A stretch of DNA of 64,000 bases, taken from the NCBI GenBank assembly GCA_937141405.1, contig CAKZQQ010000006.1, positions 1 to 64,000 on the forward strand. Direction: 5' to 3'. Source of the DNA: an uncultured Campylobacterota bacterium. Lineage in GTDB: Bacteria > Campylobacterota > Campylobacteria > Campylobacterales > Sulfurovaceae. Shown here piece by piece: positions 41,866-53,737 of this stretch (position 1 is the first letter of the stretch; each line of letters opens with the position of its first letter). Made by a program: the position numbers and the translations under genes. The notes under the pieces are model-generated. The model saw only the letters and a list, made by a program, of their open reading frames with translations. It was not told where the DNA came from and ran no database searches.

Positions 41866-44040
41866 TTGAGAACAGTAGCCTTTATACTAACCCTGATGAC
41901 TTTGCTCTGTTTGGATTGTTCCGCTAGCGGGTTTGATTTTACTAGTTATGTCGATTTTGATAATGTAGATACAAAGAGTGAAGAGTTTATCCAATTTACT
42001 GCACTCTTTGGTTTGGGTATTGTAGGGCTTGTGGCTCTGTTTCTCTCATCTGAGCGCTTACGTAATTATGAAAAGAAAGTTATCAAAGAAAGACAGAAGA
42101 AAGAGGAGTTCAATAAAAGACAAGGTCTCATGCTCTCGGAGATGACTGAGAATATTCAAAATATAGCTAAAGAGACTGTAAATACCGCAAAAGATTTATA
42201 CACAAAAGATCAAAAATCTACAATTTCGAAAGATATTAGAAAGGTTGTATCATCTGAGGCTAAGTTGCTCTCTATCACAACAAATCTTATCGAGTTTCTA
42301 AGAATAAAATCAAGAAAAGTTGAGGTGGTCGATGAGGATTTTATCCTGTGCAATCTCCTTAATGATGTGACCGGTACATTAAAAGAGGCTACCAAAGATA
42401 TAGAGTTAAACCTTATATATGATGTTCAAAAAGATATATTGGATCATCTATGCGGTGATACGCTCAATACGAGTAAAATCATTGTAAATATAGCTCTTTT
42501 TTGTATAGAACATGATGCGAAAGAGATAGTAGTAGAAGTCTCAAAAGGCAAATATCATAATACGAATTACCTCTATTTTAAAGTTGTCAGCTCTATCGAT
42601 GTTGATGTAGAAGATGATAACAGTATCTTTAATTCGAGCTATAATGAAACTACCAATAGTTATGATTCGCTCGGACTATTTATAGCAAAAGAGCTAGCTA
42701 TTTTAACAGATGGAGATATATATACTAGAAACAATAAAGATGGAAGCGTTGAATTTACCTTTTTCACTCCTTTCAAAGAGCATCCGGATGCTAAGAAAGC
42801 AAAACCCGATAATAATGTAACAAATAAGATGATTTATCTTCTGGATACTTCCGAGAAGACAACAACGTCTCTAAAAAATATGTTACTAAGCATGCACCAC
42901 TCCGTTAAGGTTGATACGAAAGAAAATTGCCTAACAAAAACACCTGATTTTTCTAAATTTGATTTAGTAATTATTGATGAGAAGGTTCTAACCTTTAAAG
43001 TCGTTGAGGCACTCAAAGCGAGTAAGGCTAAAATCATATCTTTGAGTAATATTTTTAATCCTATGCAGGATTATCCTCATAGTGCAATTGTTGATGTAGA
43101 GTTAAGTAAGCCTATTACGAGACAGCAATTGATTAACAACATCAATGGACTATTCCAGGAAAAAGGGAAGAAGGGTATTCCTGGGCAAGAGGTGCTAGTG
43201 TCTACCTCGAAACTCCCGGTACATAGAGCACTTTTTGAGGATGCGCCGGATGTAACTTTGAATAGTTTCTCCCAATTCAGAGATTCTGAAGTTTTACTCG
43301 TCGAAGATAACCTTATCAACCAAAAGGTCACAACAAGCCTTTTGAGTAAATCTGAAATGAACATCACTATAGCAAATGACGGAAAGGAAGCGATAGATAT
43401 ACTTCGAGATAGTGGCAAAAAGTTTGATATAGTTTTTATGGATATCAATATGCCTGTAATGGACGGTTATACGGCAACGAAACTGATAAGAGCAGATAAG
43501 AGATTTGATGATCTTCCTGTCTTGGCGCTGAGTGCACTCACATCAGCATCCGAGATAAGCAATATGTTTAAGTCCGGGATGAACGGATATCTCTCAAAAC
43601 CTCTGATTATCGGTAGATTTTTTACGGCATTTAGTGTCTTTTTGGAACAAAAAGATGAAATTGTACAGCCGGTTAAAAAGAAACAAGAGATTCGTGATCT
43701 CGATGGCTTGGATGTACAAATCGGGATAGTTCAAGCAAATGATAGTGCTATCTTCTATAAAGAGATTCTTTTAGAGTTTAAAGATGCTTACGGTGAAAGT
43801 GGTGATATCTTTGAAAAACTTGTAAAAGATTTTAGATATGAACAGCTCAAAATGCTCTGTATCGATCTCAGAGGTCTTGCCGGGTCAATCGGTGCACGAG
43901 ATCTGTATAAATTGATTGCTGAAGTGGTACAGAGACTTATAATGAAAAGATATGAATTGATGCCAAGCTACATAGAGCCATTTAAAAAAGAGATTAGTAG
44001 AGTTATCGAGTCTATAGATATATACACAAAACAGATATAA
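41866..44040 (+). CDS. Degenerate hybrid sensor with receiver and Hpt-like domain
   Basis: A 724-residue membrane protein: signal or first membrane segment (1-20), a second at about 44-62, then a long cytoplasmic part. The dimerisation helix region (about 125-165, KDIRKVVSSEAKLLSITTN) has no phospho-accepting histidine, and the ATPase-like domain keeps only a SLGLFIAKELA glycine box. A degenerate receiver (about 325-430) is followed by a good receiver (VLLVEDNLINQ, FMDINMPVMDGYTA with phospho-Asp near 525, LSKPL). The Hpt-like end reads CIDLRGLAGSIGA, with isoleucine where the histidine belongs. It may act as a phospho-receiving scaffold for another kinase. A start other than the TTG at 41866 is possible. 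Confidence 0.75.
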   Translation: MRTVAFILTLMTLLCLDCSASGFDFTSYVDFDNVDTKSEEFIQFTALFGLGIVGLVALFLSSERLRNYEKKVIKERQKKEEFNKRQGLMLSEMTENIQNIAKETVNTAKDLYTKDQKSTISKDIRKVVSSEAKLLSITTNLIEFLRIKSRKVEVVDEDFILCNLLNDVTGTLKEATKDIELNLIYDVQKDILDHLCGDTLNTSKIIVNIALFCIEHDAKEIVVEVSKGKYHNTNYLYFKVVSSIDVDVEDDNSIFNSSYNETTNSYDSLGLFIAKELAILTDGDIYTRNNKDGSVEFTFFTPFKEHPDAKKAKPDNNVTNKMIYLLDTSEKTTTSLKNMLLSMHHSVKVDTKENCLTKTPDFSKFDLVIIDEKVLTFKVVEALKASKAKIISLSNIFNPMQDYPHSAIVDVELSKPITRQQLINNINGLFQEKGKKGIPGQEVLVSTSKLPVHRALFEDAPDVTLNSFSQFRDSEVLLVEDNLINQKVTTSLLSKSEMNITIANDGKEAIDILRDSGKKFDIVFMDINMPVMDGYTATKLIRADKRFDDLPVLALSALTSASEISNMFKSGMNGYLSKPLIIGRFFTAFSVFLEQKDEIVQPVKKKQEIRDLDGLDVQIGIVQANDSAIFYKEILLEFKDAYGESGDIFEKLVKDFRYEQLKMLCIDLRGLAGSIGARDLYKLIAEVVQRLIMKRYELMPSYIEPFKKEISRVIESIDIYTKQI

Positions 44041-44087
44041 TATCTCTTCTGTCCTTTGGTTTATTAAAATTTTATGGTGATAAAAAT

Positions 44088-44114
44088 AAAAATATGACAT
44101 TTTGACATATTTTT
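44088..44114 (+). terminator. AT-rich terminator hairpin before recA
   Basis: AAAAATATG (44088-44096) pairs with CATATTTTT (44106-44114) around ACATTTTGA. The U-rich 3' arm gives terminator character for the sensor gene upstream. Confidence 0.5.
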
Positions 44115-44173
44115 CCATACCTCTTCCGAAATCGATTAAAATGGTGGTAGAATTTCACTACAAAGGATAAAGG

Positions 44174-45223
44174 ATGAGCATGGCAATGGATGCACAAAAA
44201 GAAAAAGCACTTGAGATGGCCATAAAACAGATAGATAAGGCATTTGGTAAAGGTGCCCTTATGCGCCTCGGCGATAAGGAGATAGAGTCTATAGCCTCTA
44301 TAAGTACCGGTTCACTTGGGCTTGATATTGCACTAGGGATCGGAGGCGTACCGCAAGGAAGAGTGATAGAGATATATGGTCCTGAGTCTTCAGGGAAAAC
44401 AACACTCTCTTTACAAATTGTTGCTTCAGCACAAAAAGAGGGCAAAATATGCGCTTTTATAGATGCCGAGCATGCACTTGATGTGCAGTATGCTAAGAAT
44501 CTTGGCGTAGATGTAGAAAACCTGCTCGTTAGCCAGCCTGATTTTGGAGAGCAAGCCCTCGATATCTTAGAGACTTTAGCAAGAAGTGGCGCTGTGAGTG
44601 TTATCGTTATCGACTCGGTCGCAGCACTAACACCGAGAAGCGAGATAGAAGGAGATATGGGCGATAGCCATATGGGACTTCAAGCAAGATTGATGAGTCA
44701 AGCCTTGAGAAAAATAACGGCAATACTGCATAAAACAAACACGACTGTAATCTTTATCAATCAAATTCGAATGAAAATAGGAACAATGGGGTATGGATCT
44801 CCCGAGACAACAACCGGAGGGAATGCTTTGAAGTTTTATGCTTCAGTGAGAGTAGATGTTCGACGCATAGCCACACTTAAACAAGGTGAATCACAAATAG
44901 GCAATAAGGTAAAGGCAAAAGTTGTTAAAAATAAGGTGGCCCCACCATTCAGACAAGCCGAGTTTGACATTATGTTTGGCGAGGGGATATCAGCAGAAGG
45001 TGAAATCATCGATTATGGTGTAAAACTTGATATTATAGACAAAGCAGGCGCATGGTTTAGTTATGGTGAGCAAAAACTTGGACAGGGAAAAGAGGGCGCA
45101 AAGCAGACGCTCAAAGAGAACAATGAGCTCAGGAAAGAGATAGAAGGCAAAGTAAGAGAGGCACTAGGCGTAAGCAGTATGCTTACTATGGGAAATGAAG
45201 ATGTCAGTGCTTCTGAAGAGTAG
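44174..45223 (+). CDS. recA: Recombinase A
   Basis: A 349-residue DNA strand-exchange ATPase and LexA-type co-protease. Walker A is GPESSGKTT, the catalytic glutamate and Walker B region is FIDAEHALD with [12 protein letters not shown], and loop L2 is [19 protein letters not shown]. The start has GGATAAAGG just upstream. It is followed by eno, the order I recall from Helicobacter and Campylobacter. Confidence 0.98.
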   Translation: MSMAMDAQKEKALEMAIKQIDKAFGKGALMRLGDKEIESIASISTGSLGLDIALGIGGVPQGRVIEIYGPESSGKTTLSLQIVASAQKEGKICAFIDAEHALDVQYAKNLGVDVENLLVSQPDFGEQALDILETLARSGAVSVIVIDSVAALTPRSEIEGDMGDSHMGLQARLMSQALRKITAILHKTNTTVIFINQIRMKIGTMGYGSPETTTGGNALKFYASVRVDVRRIATLKQGESQIGNKVKAKVVKNKVAPPFRQAEFDIMFGEGISAEGEIIDYGVKLDIIDKAGAWFSYGEQKLGQGKEGAKQTLKENNELRKEIEGKVREALGVSSMLTMGNEDVSASEE

Positions 45224-45281
45224 ATAACAAACCTCTTATCTAAAATTAGTTAAAATAACCTCATTAAAATTTGTGAGGTAA

Positions 45282-46811
<1,530 letters not shown>

Positions 46812-46815
<4 letters not shown>

Positions 46816-47090
46816 AGTTGCGTTCACTTGTTGTTTTTATCTTTTTTGTCACCTTTTTGTTAAGCACTGAGAATCCATTTGATATCCAAGAAAATAAAGC
46901 GAAAATTGAGCAAGAGGAGAGAGCCTATCTTGATAGATTGCATCTCAAATCTGATGAGAATGTTATTGTCCAGGTTCAAAATAACGAGACAAATGATACC
47001 AATCAAACACCGAGTGAAAAAGAGGTTTTATGGGAAAAGATAAGAGAAGACTCTCATTCTACTCAGAAAATTACTGTTTTTAACAATTAA
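46812..47090 (+). CDS. Small exported protein downstream of the ftsB-like gene
   Basis: A 92-residue protein starting at a GTG that overlaps the previous stop by 4 bases. A short signal sequence (KLRSLVVFIFFVTFLLS) precedes a charged, low-complexity mature part (AKIEQEERAYLDRLHLK, NNETNDTNQT). In relatives a longer periplasmic protein, sometimes with an AMIN domain, sits at this position. This version may be a shortened counterpart, but I cannot show that. It overlaps the convergent bioB by 4 bases. Confidence 0.6.
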
Positions 47091-47926
47091 CACCTTGTAC
47101 CGATATTAAACCCCAAATCTTTTATCATCTTTATGTCTTTGAGAGCATCCTCACCTTTAGTCGTGAGATAATCTCCTATAACGATGGCATTAGCGCCTAC
47201 AGCGAACATTTTTTGTTCATCACCCTCAAACATAGGCTCTCTTCCGCCGGCGATCATGACGATGGGCTCTGCACCGAGCCCATCTCGTATCTCTTTGATA
47301 ATTGTAAGTGCCTCATCTTGTGTTAAGTTTGAACTTTTGACGGGTAAAGCTTTGTTTGGGAGGAAAAAATTTATAGGCACAGAGTTCGGTTCGAGCGAGA
47401 CTATCGCACGGATAAGCTCATCTCGATCATCTGCCTCTTCCCCCATTCCAAAGATGCCCCCACTGCAGAGTGCAAGGCCGGCTAATTTTGTATTTTCACA
47501 GGTTTGATATCTCTCATCCCATGAGTGTGTTGTGCATATCTTTTCATAGTACCAAGGTGAAGTCTCTAGATTATGGTTGTAGCTATCTATGCCATTTTTT
47601 TTGAGATAATTTAATTGATCAAGATCAGCTGTTCCATTGCACCCGATGAGGTGGATATCTTCAATCTCTTTTTTAACCGCCCGGGCTGCTTTTGCGATAA
47701 ACTCTGTTTTTTTATCATCTAATCCTTTACCGGCAGTAACAAGGCAATATCCAAAAGCTCCAAAAGATTTTGCCATCTTTGCCTCTGAGACAATCTGATC
47801 TATACTCTTGTAGTTGTAGCGCTCAATGTCGGCATGGTATTTTACGCTTTGTGTACAGAAGCCGCAATCTTCACTGCAAGTTCCACTTAGGACATTGTTA
47901 ATGGCGCAAAGATATATGTTGCTCAT
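47087..47926 (-). CDS. bioB: Biotin synthase
   Basis: A 279-residue radical-SAM enzyme inserting sulfur into dethiobiotin. The radical-SAM cysteines are in SGTCSEDCGFCTQS. Other family segments: GFCTQSVKYHADIERYNYK, FGYCLVTAGKG and the final IVIGDYLTTKGE. The short form is typical of Campylobacterota. The start overlaps the topA stop by 4 bases, and topA-bioB is also an order I recall from Campylobacter. Confidence 0.95.
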   Translation of the reverse strand: MSNIYLCAINNVLSGTCSEDCGFCTQSVKYHADIERYNYKSIDQIVSEAKMAKSFGAFGYCLVTAGKGLDDKKTEFIAKAARAVKKEIEDIHLIGCNGTADLDQLNYLKKNGIDSYNHNLETSPWYYEKICTTHSWDERYQTCENTKLAGLALCSGGIFGMGEEADDRDELIRAIVSLEPNSVPINFFLPNKALPVKSSNLTQDEALTIIKEIRDGLGAEPIVMIAGGREPMFEGDEQKMFAVGANAIVIGDYLTTKGEDALKDIKMIKDLGFNIGTRC

Positions 47927-50124
47927 TGGATATTCTCTTTATGTTTACACTCAAAGCATTCATAATACTCTTTTGTTTTAAGAGTCTTTTTCCCCATCAT
48001 ATAGCCACATGCAGGACATTTTTTATCTGTTGGTTCAAAGTTTGCTATAAATGTGCATTTTGGATAATTGCTACATCCAAAGAATTTTCCTCTTTTGCCC
48101 ATTCTCTCTATAATCTTGCCTCCACATTTAGGGCAAGGAACCTCAAGCTCTTTGGGGGCAATAAGTGATTTTGCATTTTTGCATTTTGGATAAGCGCTAC
48201 ACGCTAAGAATTTGCCTCTTCTGCTATCTTTGATGACCATAGGTGAGCCACATTTATCACATGTGACATCACTCTTTTCTTCATTTCGCTCTCCGCTCTC
48301 ATCGGCTTGGTTTTTTGTATATTTACATTTTGGAAAATTGCCACAAGCTACGAATTCACCAAATCTTCCTTTTCTGAGTACAAGTTCACCACCGCACTCA
48401 GGGCATTTTTCTCCGGTCGGTGTTGAAGTTTTTAGGCTTTTGATATCTTGTTTACCTTTTTCTACTTGTTGCATAAAAGAGATATAAAAGTCTTTGAGCA
48501 TCTTTTGCCAATCTTCTTTTCCTTCTGCTACAAGGTCAAGTCGCTCTTCCATATTTGCCGTAAAACCGGTATCGACAATCTCGGCAAAATTATCTTCAAG
48601 TGTTTTTGTCACTATCATGGCAATTTCTGTTGGATGAATCCTCTTCTCTTTCAGCTCTATATACTGTCTTTGATTGAGTATAGTGATAGTAGGTGCATAG
48701 GTACTTGGTCTGCCAATTCCTAGGGACTCTAATGTCTTAATAAGACTAGCCTCATTGTATCTTGGAGACGGTTGCGTAAATTGTTGCTCTATTTTCAGCT
48801 CTTCAAGTTTGCTAACGCTGCCTTGTTCAAGCTTTGGTAGAAGTTTATCTTTTTCGCTATAACCTAAAACTTTGTAAAAACCGTCAAATGAGAGTCTTTT
48901 CCCACTCGCTTTAAATTCACTCTCTTTACCTTTAAAGATAATGCTTTGTGATTCGATGATGGCTTCATTCATTTGACAGGCCAAAAATCTATTGTAGATA
49001 AGTGTATAGAGTCTCAATTCATCTTTTTCTAGGTACTTCGCCGCAATATTTGGCTCAAAATCGATTATAGTTGGTCGGATAGCCTCATGTGCTTCTTGTG
49101 CCCCTTTTGCTTTCGAAGTGTAAAACTTTGGTTTTTCAGGAAGATATTCAGCAGCAAAATTAGCTTTGATATATGCTCTAGCACTCTGTACTGCCTCTTT
49201 TGCAAGATTGAGGCTATCGGTTCTCATATAGGTGATAATACCGGTAATGCCTTTGTCTGTTTTGACGCCCTCGTAGAGTTTCTGAGCTATCATCATCGTC
49301 TTTTTTGGGGTAAACCCAAGTCTTGTGGAGGCACTTTGTTGGAGCGTAGATGTCATAAAAGGTGGTGGTGTTTTTGTTTTTTTAGATCGTGTATCTATCT
49401 CACTTACAATAAATGCATCATTTAAAACAGAGGTTTTGATTTCATTTGCCATTGCTTCATTTGCAACAAAAAGTTTGTCTGTCTTTTCTTTTTTGTAGCT
49501 ATACAAAGAGGCATCAATACTCTCATCAAAAAGGGCATCAACGCTCCAATACTCTTGAGGCTTAAAAGCTTCTATCTCTCTTTCGCGGTCAACAACAAGT
49601 TTGAGTGTAGAGCTTTGCACCCGCCCCGCACTTAATCCTCTTTGAATCTTACTGCTAAGTAATGGAGAGAGTTTATAGCCAACGATTCTATCGAGAAGTC
49701 GTCTGCTTTGTTGCGCATCCACACTTGCCATATCTATCTTTCTAGGATTGTCAAGCGCGCCTGTTATAGCCTGTTTTGTAATCTCGTGAAAGACAATCCT
49801 TGGTAGTGTTGCCGGCTCTTTGCCAATTGCCATTGCTATATGGTAACCTATAGCTTCACCCTCTCTATCCTCATCCGTTGCGATATAGAGGTTTTCAGCT
49901 TTTTTTGCATACGTTTTCAACTCTTTTACGGTATTGCTTGCCGCTTTAGGGATGACATATTCAGGTATAAACTCTCCGCTTTTTTCATCAATTTTTATAC
50001 CAAATTTATATTGAGGCAGGTCTCTTATGTGACCTTTTGATGCTATAACTTTGTAATCTTTTCCTAAAAAACTACCTATTGTTCTAGCTTTAGCGGGGGA
50101 TTCAACGATTATAAGATTTTTCAT
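47923..50124 (-). CDS. topA: DNA topoisomerase I
   Basis: A 733-residue type IA topoisomerase that relaxes negative supercoils. The start is at MKNLIIVESPAKAR, six codons inside the longest frame. It has the Toprim domain (LYIATDEDREGEAI), the active-site tyrosine in GIITYMRTDS and four C-terminal zinc-ribbon modules (CPECGG, CDKCGS, CPKCGG, CPACGY, each closed by a second cysteine pair). Confidence 0.97.
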   Translation of the reverse strand: MKNLIIVESPAKARTIGSFLGKDYKVIASKGHIRDLPQYKFGIKIDEKSGEFIPEYVIPKAASNTVKELKTYAKKAENLYIATDEDREGEAIGYHIAMAIGKEPATLPRIVFHEITKQAITGALDNPRKIDMASVDAQQSRRLLDRIVGYKLSPLLSSKIQRGLSAGRVQSSTLKLVVDREREIEAFKPQEYWSVDALFDESIDASLYSYKKEKTDKLFVANEAMANEIKTSVLNDAFIVSEIDTRSKKTKTPPPFMTSTLQQSASTRLGFTPKKTMMIAQKLYEGVKTDKGITGIITYMRTDSLNLAKEAVQSARAYIKANFAAEYLPEKPKFYTSKAKGAQEAHEAIRPTIIDFEPNIAAKYLEKDELRLYTLIYNRFLACQMNEAIIESQSIIFKGKESEFKASGKRLSFDGFYKVLGYSEKDKLLPKLEQGSVSKLEELKIEQQFTQPSPRYNEASLIKTLESLGIGRPSTYAPTITILNQRQYIELKEKRIHPTEIAMIVTKTLEDNFAEIVDTGFTANMEERLDLVAEGKEDWQKMLKDFYISFMQQVEKGKQDIKSLKTSTPTGEKCPECGGELVLRKGRFGEFVACGNFPKCKYTKNQADESGERNEEKSDVTCDKCGSPMVIKDSRRGKFLACSAYPKCKNAKSLIAPKELEVPCPKCGGKIIERMGKRGKFFGCSNYPKCTFIANFEPTDKKCPACGYMMGKKTLKTKEYYECFECKHKENIQ

Positions 50125-50266
50125 AAACAGACTAACTTTCAAGATGCAAATTTTCGTTATTGTAGCACAAATGTATCTAAAATCCTTTAATGAAAATAAA
50201 ATAGCAAGGTTTAGATTTTAAAACTATATGTTACAATAGCTTTTAAAAATTAATGCTAGGATTACT

Positions 50267-51091
50267 ATGAAAAAAATATTAGCAGTAACTTTTCTCTCTC
50301 TTTTTTTGTTTGCCGAAGCAAGAATTGTAGATGGTGTTGCAATTATTGTTGACAATCAGCCAATCATGATGAGCGAGATATCAAAAACAAGAGCAGCCTT
50401 GAAGATATCGAAAAAAGAGGCTATTGATAAACTTATCATTCAAAAGTTGCAAAAAAATGCCTTAGAGAGTATCAAAGTCGGGGAAGATGAAGTAGATCAA
50501 AAGATAGCTCAGATAGCAGCTCGCAATAAGGTTTCTGAAGCCAAGATGAGGGGTCTTTTAAAGCAGCAGGGGACGAGTTGGGCTCAATATAGAGAAAATA
50601 TCAAAAGAGAGATTCAAAAACAGAAATTTTTTCAAACAAAAGTTTTAAGTTCGATCGAAAAACCAAGCGAAGATGAGCTGAAGCTCTATTATAAAAACCA
50701 TAAACAGCTGTTTTCGATGCCGACATCTATTACGATGACTGAATATAAAGCAAAAACTAAAAGAGATTTGGAGATATTTTTCTCAAATCCTTTGGCCGGT
50801 GGTGCTGATGTAAGTTCTAGAAAATTTACTCAAAAGATAGAAAAGATATCGCCATCGCTCTTGCCGATATTGCTTCAAACACCATCAGGGGGCATAACTC
50901 CTGCTATTAATTCTGGCAATGGATATATCGTCTATTATGTTGAATCAAAGAATGGCATTAGAAAGAAAAGTTTTGAAGATGCCCATAATGCAATTTTGCA
51001 AAAGTGGGAAGAGAACCAAAGAGAATCAGCCCTCAAGGACTATTTTGAAAAACAGAGAACAAAAGCCGTTATAGAAATTATTAGAGATTAG
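50267..51091 (+). CDS. SurA-like periplasmic chaperone / peptidyl-prolyl isomerase
   Basis: A 274-residue exported protein (signal peptide [18 protein letters not shown]) with a SurA-type N-terminal chaperone domain ([27 protein letters not shown]) and one parvulin-like domain (about 150-235) that is poorly conserved. It resembles the SurA-like outer-membrane-protein chaperone described in Campylobacter. It probably helps outer-membrane proteins such as the porin at 11572. It is followed by dcd after 14 bases. Confidence 0.82.
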   Translation: MKKILAVTFLSLFLFAEARIVDGVAIIVDNQPIMMSEISKTRAALKISKKEAIDKLIIQKLQKNALESIKVGEDEVDQKIAQIAARNKVSEAKMRGLLKQQGTSWAQYRENIKREIQKQKFFQTKVLSSIEKPSEDELKLYYKNHKQLFSMPTSITMTEYKAKTKRDLEIFFSNPLAGGADVSSRKFTQKIEKISPSLLPILLQTPSGGITPAINSGNGYIVYYVESKNGIRKKSFEDAHNAILQKWEENQRESALKDYFEKQRTKAVIEIIRD

Positions 51092-51105
51092 TTCAAGGAA
51101 GTTGT

Positions 51106-51669
51106 ATGGGTTTAAAGTCAGATAAGTGGATAAGAGAGATGTCTCTCGATTATGAGATGATTTCTCCTTTTAGTGAGAGTCTTGTGGGCGAAGGTGTGGT
51201 GAGTTTCGGTCTTAGTAGCTATGGGTATGATATACGAGTGAGTGATGAGTTTAAGATTTTTACGAACATAAATGCGCAAGTTGTAGACCCAAAAGACTTT
51301 GATGATGCGAATGTTGTCGATTTTAAAGGGGATGTTTGCATCGTTCCGCCGAACTCTTTTGCACTTGCTCGAACAGTTGAGTATTTTAAAATGCCAAGCG
51401 ATACTTTGGCAATTTGTCTTGGTAAGAGTACTTACGCAAGGTGTGGCATCATTGTAAATGTTACCCCATTTGAGCCCGGTTTTGAAGGACATATCACAAT
51501 AGAGATATCCAATACAACACCGCTTCCGGCAAAGATATATGCTAATGAAGGCATCGCTCAGGTACTTTTTTTGCAAGGTGATGAGGTGTGTGAGACGACC
51601 TATAGAGACAGAAAAGGAAAGTATCAAAATCAGACAGGTATTACGCTGCCAAGAATATTGAAAAAATAG
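51106..51669 (+). CDS. dcd: dCTP deaminase
   Basis: A 187-residue enzyme converting dCTP to dUTP for thymidylate synthesis. Motifs: [37 protein letters not shown] (the catalytic glutamate lies in this region) and [13 protein letters not shown] near the end. Family length is normal. Confidence 0.96.
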   Translation: MGLKSDKWIREMSLDYEMISPFSESLVGEGVVSFGLSSYGYDIRVSDEFKIFTNINAQVVDPKDFDDANVVDFKGDVCIVPPNSFALARTVEYFKMPSDTLAICLGKSTYARCGIIVNVTPFEPGFEGHITIEISNTTPLPAKIYANEGIAQVLFLQGDEVCETTYRDRKGKYQNQTGITLPRILKK

Positions 51670-51744
51670 ATAATTTTTTTGCATCATTTTTAAATAAAAA
51701 TAGCCTATAATGATATGTAACTAAAAATTAAGGAGAATGCGATC

Positions 51745-52191
51745 ATGGGCTTTTTTAATTTTATGGTAAATGCCGGTAAAAAATTACTAGGCAAGGGCGA
51801 TGACAACGAGGCTATAAAGAGAGAGATAAAAGAGAGTTTTAGCGAAGTTCCTATTCAAGGATTGGTTATTGAGGTTGATGGAGATAGTGTCTTGATAGCC
51901 GGAGTTGCCAAAGATTCTGCCACGAGAGAAAAAGCGATTTTGATTGCAGGCAATGTAGAGGGAATAGCTAAAGTAAATGCGGATCAGCTTGTGCTTCTTC
52001 CCGAGATTACTCCTGAGCCGGAATCAAAATTTTATACTATCCAAAAAGGTGATACGCTTTGGAAAATAGCAACTACTTTTTATGGTGATGGTTCAAAATA
52101 CCCATCCATTGTCGAAGCAAACTTAGAAGTTATCAAAGATGCAGACCTCATCTACCCGGGGCAAAATATTCGTATCCCTGAACTCGCATAA
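51745..52191 (+). CDS. BON-LysM domain protein (YgaU-like)
   Basis: A 148-residue protein without signal peptide: N-terminal helix, BON domain (about 30-90, VEVDGDSVLIAGVAKDSATREKAI) and a C-terminal LysM peptidoglycan-binding domain (about 97-147, YTIQKGDTLWKIATTFYGDG, ending IRIPELA). This is the YgaU (Kbp) architecture; E. coli Kbp senses potassium. Here it lies alone with a strong AAGGAGAA site. Confidence 0.88.
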   Translation: MGFFNFMVNAGKKLLGKGDDNEAIKREIKESFSEVPIQGLVIEVDGDSVLIAGVAKDSATREKAILIAGNVEGIAKVNADQLVLLPEITPEPESKFYTIQKGDTLWKIATTFYGDGSKYPSIVEANLEVIKDADLIYPGQNIRIPELA

Positions 52192-52196
52192 ATTTT

Positions 52197-52218
52197 AAGG
52201 AAGATTCCTCTCTTCCTT
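52197..52218 (+). terminator. Hairpin between the LysM gene and the glycan locus
   Basis: AAGGAAGA (52197-52204) pairs with TCTTCCTT (52211-52218) around TTCCTC, six bases after the stop codon. No T-run follows, so terminator strength is uncertain. Confidence 0.5.
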
Positions 52219-52274
52219 GACCCCGGCATAAAAGAATTACTGCTATAATTGAAAAAACAATAAAGGGTTTACCT

Positions 52275-53165
52275 ATGAAAGGTATTATTCTTGCAGGCGG
52301 AAGCGGAACAAGACTCTATCCTGTAACAAAAGGAATCAGCAAACAGTTAGCCCCAATCTACGATAAACCTATGGTCTATTATCCGCTATCTATTCTCATG
52401 CTTGCCGGTATTAAAGAGGTACTCATAATATCAACCCCAAATGATTTACCGAGATTTCAAGAACTGCTTGGAGATGGCTCTGATATCGGTATGAGTTTTT
52501 CATATATAGAGCAACCAAGTCCGGATGGGTTGGCACAAGCCTTCATATTGGGTGAGAATTTTTTAGATGGTGATGATGTATGTTTAATCTTGGGCGATAA
52601 TATATTTTATGGAGAAGGCATTCATGAGCTTTTGGCAAATTCGATTAAAAATGCAAAAGAGAGAAACGCAGCAACTGTTTTTGGATATAGAGTTAATGAT
52701 CCTGAAAGATATGGAGTTGCTGAGTTTGACAGCGAAGGGAAAGTAATCTCGATTGAAGAGAAGCCAAAGAAGCCAAAGTCAAATTATGCAGTTGTGGGGC
52801 TCTACTTTTACCCTAATAATGTAGTCAAAAAAGCAAAAAAGATTACGCCGAGTGCGCGAGGTGAGCTTGAAATTACAACGCTGAATCAAGACTATTTGAA
52901 AGAGGAGCGATTAAAAGTCGAGCTTATGGGCAGAGGGTATGCTTGGCTTGACACAGGAACACATGAGAGTATGCTTGAAGCTGCAACATTTATTCAGACG
53001 ATTGAACGTAGACAAGGGCTTAAGGTGGCTTGTATTGAAGAGATCGCCTATGAGATGGGGTATATCTCAAAAGAGAAGCTTATAGAGCTCGCACAACCTT
53101 TGAAAAAGAATCAGTACGGCCAATATCTGCTCAAAAGAGCAAAAGAGGGAAGAGTTGCGCGATGA
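52275..53165 (+). CDS. rfbA: Glucose-1-phosphate thymidylyltransferase
   Basis: A 296-residue nucleotidyltransferase making dTDP-glucose, the first step to dTDP-L-rhamnose. Signature [22 protein letters not shown] at the N-terminus (kept here to its core GGSGTRL), with [10 protein letters not shown] and VEEKP-like [14 protein letters not shown]. It starts the polysaccharide operon and overlaps rfbC by 4 bases. Confidence 0.96.
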   Translation: MKGIILAGGSGTRLYPVTKGISKQLAPIYDKPMVYYPLSILMLAGIKEVLIISTPNDLPRFQELLGDGSDIGMSFSYIEQPSPDGLAQAFILGENFLDGDDVCLILGDNIFYGEGIHELLANSIKNAKERNAATVFGYRVNDPERYGVAEFDSEGKVISIEEKPKKPKSNYAVVGLYFYPNNVVKKAKKITPSARGELEITTLNQDYLKEERLKVELMGRGYAWLDTGTHESMLEAATFIQTIERRQGLKVACIEEIAYEMGYISKEKLIELAQPLKKNQYGQYLLKRAKEGRVAR

Positions 53166-53737
53166 ACTTTATAAGAGCAAATATTCCCGAAGTTATCATA
53201 TGCGAGCCAACTGTTCATGGGGATCATCGAGGATATTTTGTAGAAACATTTAGAAAAGATAAGCTAGAAGAGTTTGTGGGCTACGAGATAGACTTTTGTC
53301 AGGATAATGAAAGTAAAAGTAATTACGGCGTGTTTAGGGGATTGCACTATCAATTACCCCCTTACGCACAGACAAAATTGGTGCGTGTTATCAAAGGGCA
53401 GGTTTTGGATGTAGCGGTTGATATTCGCAAAGGAAGCCCGACATTCGGAGCGTATGTTGCGGTTGAATTGAGCGGAGAAAACAGAAGACAACTTCTTATT
53501 CCAAGGGGATTTGCACATGGGTTTGTTGTCTTGAGTAATGAGGCAATATTTACTTATAAAGTAGATAGCTACTATTCACCTGAGTGCGATAGGGGCATAG
53601 CATTTGATGATGCTAATATCGGCATTGATTGGCAAATAGAGCATTCAAAATTACAACTCTCAGATAAAGATAGGAAACAGCCACTCTTAAAAGATGTAGG
53701 TGAACTTTTTCAATATGGGGTTGACTATTATGCTTAA
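53162..53737 (+). CDS. rfbC: dTDP-4-dehydrorhamnose 3,5-epimerase
   Basis: A 191-residue cupin-fold epimerase, third step in dTDP-L-rhamnose synthesis. It has [19 protein letters not shown] with the catalytic histidine, [10 protein letters not shown], and [15 protein letters not shown]. It overlaps rfbA by 4 and rfbD by 8 bases. Confidence 0.96.
   Translation: MNFIRANIPEVIICEPTVHGDHRGYFVETFRKDKLEEFVGYEIDFCQDNESKSNYGVFRGLHYQLPPYAQTKLVRVIKGQVLDVAVDIRKGSPTFGAYVAVELSGENRRQLLIPRGFAHGFVVLSNEAIFTYKVDSYYSPECDRGIAFDDANIGIDWQIEHSKLQLSDKDRKQPLLKDVGELFQYGVDYYA

Noticed and set aside
51118-51687. Minus-strand open frame of 189 codons over dcd
   Set aside because: Antisense to a clear dCTP deaminase, with an unlikely composition and no ribosome-binding site.
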